A stretch of DNA of 6,731 bases. Origin: CAYRVF01 sp964427535. Its GTDB lineage: Bacteria > Chloroflexota > Ktedonobacteria > Ktedonobacterales > JADMIN01. This document shows, piece after piece, positions 5,515 to 6,731 of the stretch. A model generated the notes under the pieces. The model ran no database searches, was not told the DNA's origin, and saw only the letters and a list, made by a program, of their open reading frames with translations. Each line of letters opens with the position of its first letter. Within the stretch, counting starts at the first letter, position 1. The position numbers and the translations under genes were made by a program. The stretch lies in NCBI GenBank assembly GCA_964427535.1, contig CAYRVF010000185.1, positions 1 through 6,731 on the forward strand, read 5' to 3'.

Positions 5515-5646
5515 GCCTTGTATCTCGCCGCTCCACCCGCACTGCTGCGATGGTCTTCGCCGGTTTCCACCCGCATGCGCTCCGATGTGCGTAACTCCGA
5601 AACAGGCAGGCACACGCGAGCGTGCGGGTGAACATAAGCAGGCCGG

Positions 5647-5676
5647 ATTGTACCCAAGACGGTCACGCAAGCGCAA
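5647..5676 (-). promoter_or_regulatory. Candidate promoter for the Cache-receptor gene
   Basis: On the minus strand, TTGCGC (5676 down to 5671) and TACAAT (5652 down to 5647) are separated by 18 bases. The -10 is 5 of 6 to consensus and the -35 is weak. Transcription would start near 5640, giving a leader of about 135 bases that contains the 5613-5624 inverted repeat. Confidence 0.45.
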
Positions 5677-5796
5677 ACCCATCCCCCATCCGGTTAGGGG
5701 CCTCGGCCTCTTCGCCATCCGCCACTTCCCATTACCCCGGTGCCCCCTCCCGGGCAGAGATGGGAGGTGGAGGTTCGGTTCCGCGTGGCCAGGCCG

Positions 5797-5802
5797 TATA
5801 AT
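5797..5802 (+). promoter_or_regulatory. Perfect -10 box for proline dehydrogenase
   Basis: TATAAT stands out in very GC-rich surroundings, 68 bases before the ATG at 5870. No convincing -35 is found at 16-18 bases (TTCGGT at 5774-5779 is poor), so an activator or another sigma specificity may be involved. It predicts a leader of about 60 bases. Confidence 0.5.
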
Positions 5803-5852
5803 AGAGGTACCCGTGCCGTCTCCACCGGCGGATGCGCGCACGGCTCGACGAC

Positions 5853-5858
5853 GAGGAG
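5853..5858 (+). promoter_or_regulatory. Ribosome binding site of proline dehydrogenase
   Basis: GAGGAG lies 11 bases before the ATG at 5870. The spacing is somewhat long, which suggests modest initiation. No nearer ATG or GTG in frame offers a better match. Confidence 0.45.
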
Positions 5859-5869
5859 CACTGGACACT

Positions 5870-6731
5870 ATGCTAAAAGACACGCTGCTCTACCTGGCCC
5901 GCCAGGAGGGCATCCGCGACTTCGTCACCCATCATCCGGCGGGGCGCCGCCTCTCGCGCCGTTTCGTCGCCGGAGAATCGCTCGACGACGCCATCGCCGC
6001 CACCAAGGCGCTCAATCGCATCCACATCAGCGTCTCGCTCGACCACCTCGGCGAGAACGTCACCGATGCCGCCGAGGCGCGGGCCGCCGCCCAGGACTAC
6101 ATCGACATCCTCGCGCGCATCGCCGCCGAGGGGGTGGACGCCAATATCTCCGTAAAGCTCACCGCGCTTGGGCTCGACGTCGGCGAGGACCTCTGCCGCG
6201 ACAACCTGCTCCGCGTGCTGCGCTGCGCGCGCGAGCACGGCAGCTTCGTGCGGGTGGATATGGAAGGGTCAGAGTACACCGAGCGCACCGTCGCGCTCGT
6301 GCTCGACCTGCACCGCGAGTTCGAGAACGTCGGCACTGTGATCCAGTCGATGCTCTACCGCTCGCCGGAGGATGTGGCCGCGCTCATCGACGAGCGGGTG
6401 CGCGTGCGGCTGGTGAAGGGCGCGTATCTGGAGCCGCCCACCGTCGCGCACGCGAAAAAGGCGGACGTGGACGCCGCCTACCTGACGCTGATGCAGCGGC
6501 TGCTGAAAGCAGGCACCTATCCAGCCATCGCCACGCATGACGAGCGCATGATCGCCGCGGCGCGCCGCTTCGCCGAGGAGCACGGCATCGCGCGCGCGCG
6601 TTTCGAGTTCCAGATGCTCTACGGCATCCGGCGCGGCCTGCAAGAGCAGCTTGCGCGCGAGGGCTACAACGTGCGGGTCTACGTCCCCTACGGCACGCAG
6701 TGGTATCCCTACCTCACGCGGCGCATGGCCG
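5870..6731 (+). CDS. Monofunctional proline dehydrogenase, nearly complete, cut by window edge
   Basis: This FAD enzyme oxidises L-proline to delta-1-pyrroline-5-carboxylate, the first step of proline catabolism, and passes electrons to the membrane quinone pool. The fold is a distorted beta/alpha barrel. At least 287 residues are visible and about 20 are probably missing at the C-terminus. Motifs appear in order: SLDHLGENV (56-64), NISVKLTALG with Lys96, VRVDMEGSEYT with Asp130, VIQSMLYR (157-164), VRLVKGAY (179-186), IATHDERMI (220-228), FEFQMLYGIR (245-254), then VYVPYG with Tyr271 and YLTRRM with Arg284-Arg285. Lys96, Asp130, Tyr271 and the Arg pair match the substrate-binding residues described for the Thermus thermophilus enzyme at nearly constant offset. 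It is the stand-alone type (PRODH/PutA-like), not fused to the next-step dehydrogenase, whose gene may lie just past the right edge. The frame is open to the last base. Commonly named prodh or putA-like. Confidence 0.96.
   Translation, partial: MLKDTLLYLARQEGIRDFVTHHPAGRRLSRRFVAGESLDDAIAATKALNRIHISVSLDHLGENVTDAAEARAAAQDYIDILARIAAEGVDANISVKLTALGLDVGEDLCRDNLLRVLRCAREHGSFVRVDMEGSEYTERTVALVLDLHREFENVGTVIQSMLYRSPEDVAALIDERVRVRLVKGAYLEPPTVAHAKKADVDAAYLTLMQRLLKAGTYPAIATHDERMIAAARRFAEEHGIARARFEFQMLYGIRRGLQEQLAREGYNVRVYVPYGTQWYPYLTRRMA

Larger units (their letters stand above)
5506..5869. other. Divergent intergenic region between the Cache receptor and proline dehydrogenase
   Basis: These 364 bases hold no credible gene. 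They contain a candidate minus-strand promoter (5647-5676), a plus-strand -10 (5797-5802) and two small inverted repeats. One is CACGC-GA-GCGTG (5613-5624). The other is an 8-of-9 pair of CCTCCC-type arms (5743-5751 with 5762-5770) around a 10-base loop, just upstream of the plus promoter. The stretch 5675-5770 is pyrimidine-rich on the plus strand and resembles low-complexity extragenic filler. No riboswitch-like fold is recognised. Confidence 0.6.

Noticed and set aside
5743..5770. Inverted repeat upstream of the proline dehydrogenase promoter as an operator
   Set aside because: The arms are simple C-rich and G-rich runs with a mismatch and a 10-base loop, easily formed by chance in this pyrimidine-rich stretch. 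It is mentioned only within the intergenic entry.
5506..5883. N-terminal extension of the Cache-receptor frame by 126 residues
   Set aside because: It would run through the promoter for proline dehydrogenase and past that gene's start. The added translation is low in structure, and a good ribosome binding site supports the ATG at 5505.
5740..6540. Plus-strand open frame of 266 codons overlapping proline dehydrogenase
   Set aside because: It is in a different frame from the clear proline dehydrogenase reading (ATG 5870) and yields an Arg/Ala/Pro-rich sequence with no motif.
1..6731. CRISPR array, tRNA, rRNA, transposase or phage module
   Set aside because: No regularly spaced repeats of 25-40 bases, no tRNA cloverleaf with a CCA end, no ribosomal RNA signature and no transposase or integrase motif were seen on either strand.

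Overview
This is a GC-rich bacterial fragment with a tight, chromosome-like layout: five confident protein genes, one interrupted gene of unknown family, and short regulatory gaps. I see no rRNA, tRNA, CRISPR array, transposase or phage gene. The mix of a bacterial ADP-glucose-type glycogen synthase, a stand-alone (not PutA-fused) proline dehydrogenase, an sCache-type membrane sensor and a membrane-anchored SGNH hydrolase would fit Chloroflexota or another high-GC, non-proteobacterial lineage. That placement is inference only, since no phylogenetic marker is present.

Layout. On the minus strand, 1-677 is the N-terminal part of glycogen synthase GlgA and runs off the left edge. Its leader (678-915) holds an extended -10 candidate and a strong GC-rich hairpin. 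Next on the minus strand are a small four-helix membrane protein (916-1371) and an exported, membrane-anchored SGNH/GDSL hydrolase (1475-2416). A 282-base divergent gap with clustered short repeats separates these from a plus-strand gene (2699-3478, or from 2579). That gene is split by an in-frame TAA at 2915-2917 and is visibly less GC-rich than its neighbours. A 19-bp hairpin (3503-3545) lies between it and the converging minus-strand gene 3583-5505. The latter is a 640-residue receptor-like protein: two membrane helices flank a Cache-type extracellular domain, followed by a helical cytoplasmic region and a disordered tail of about 210 residues. A 364-base divergent promoter region (5506-5869) leads to a plus-strand proline dehydrogenase (5870 to the right edge), which lacks only its last residues.

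Functions. The genes do not form one pathway. GlgA polymerises ADP-glucose into glycogen. Proline dehydrogenase starts proline catabolism in the respiratory chain. The Cache protein probably senses a small extracellular ligand. It is divergent from the proline gene, which is suggestive but not evidence of a regulatory link. The SGNH enzyme probably hydrolyses an ester outside the membrane.

I do not find a convincing new biological system here. The items most worth a second look are the stop-interrupted gene, the Cache receptor with no recognisable output domain, the Asp-to-Asn change in the SGNH nucleophile block, and several repeat clusters near promoters.
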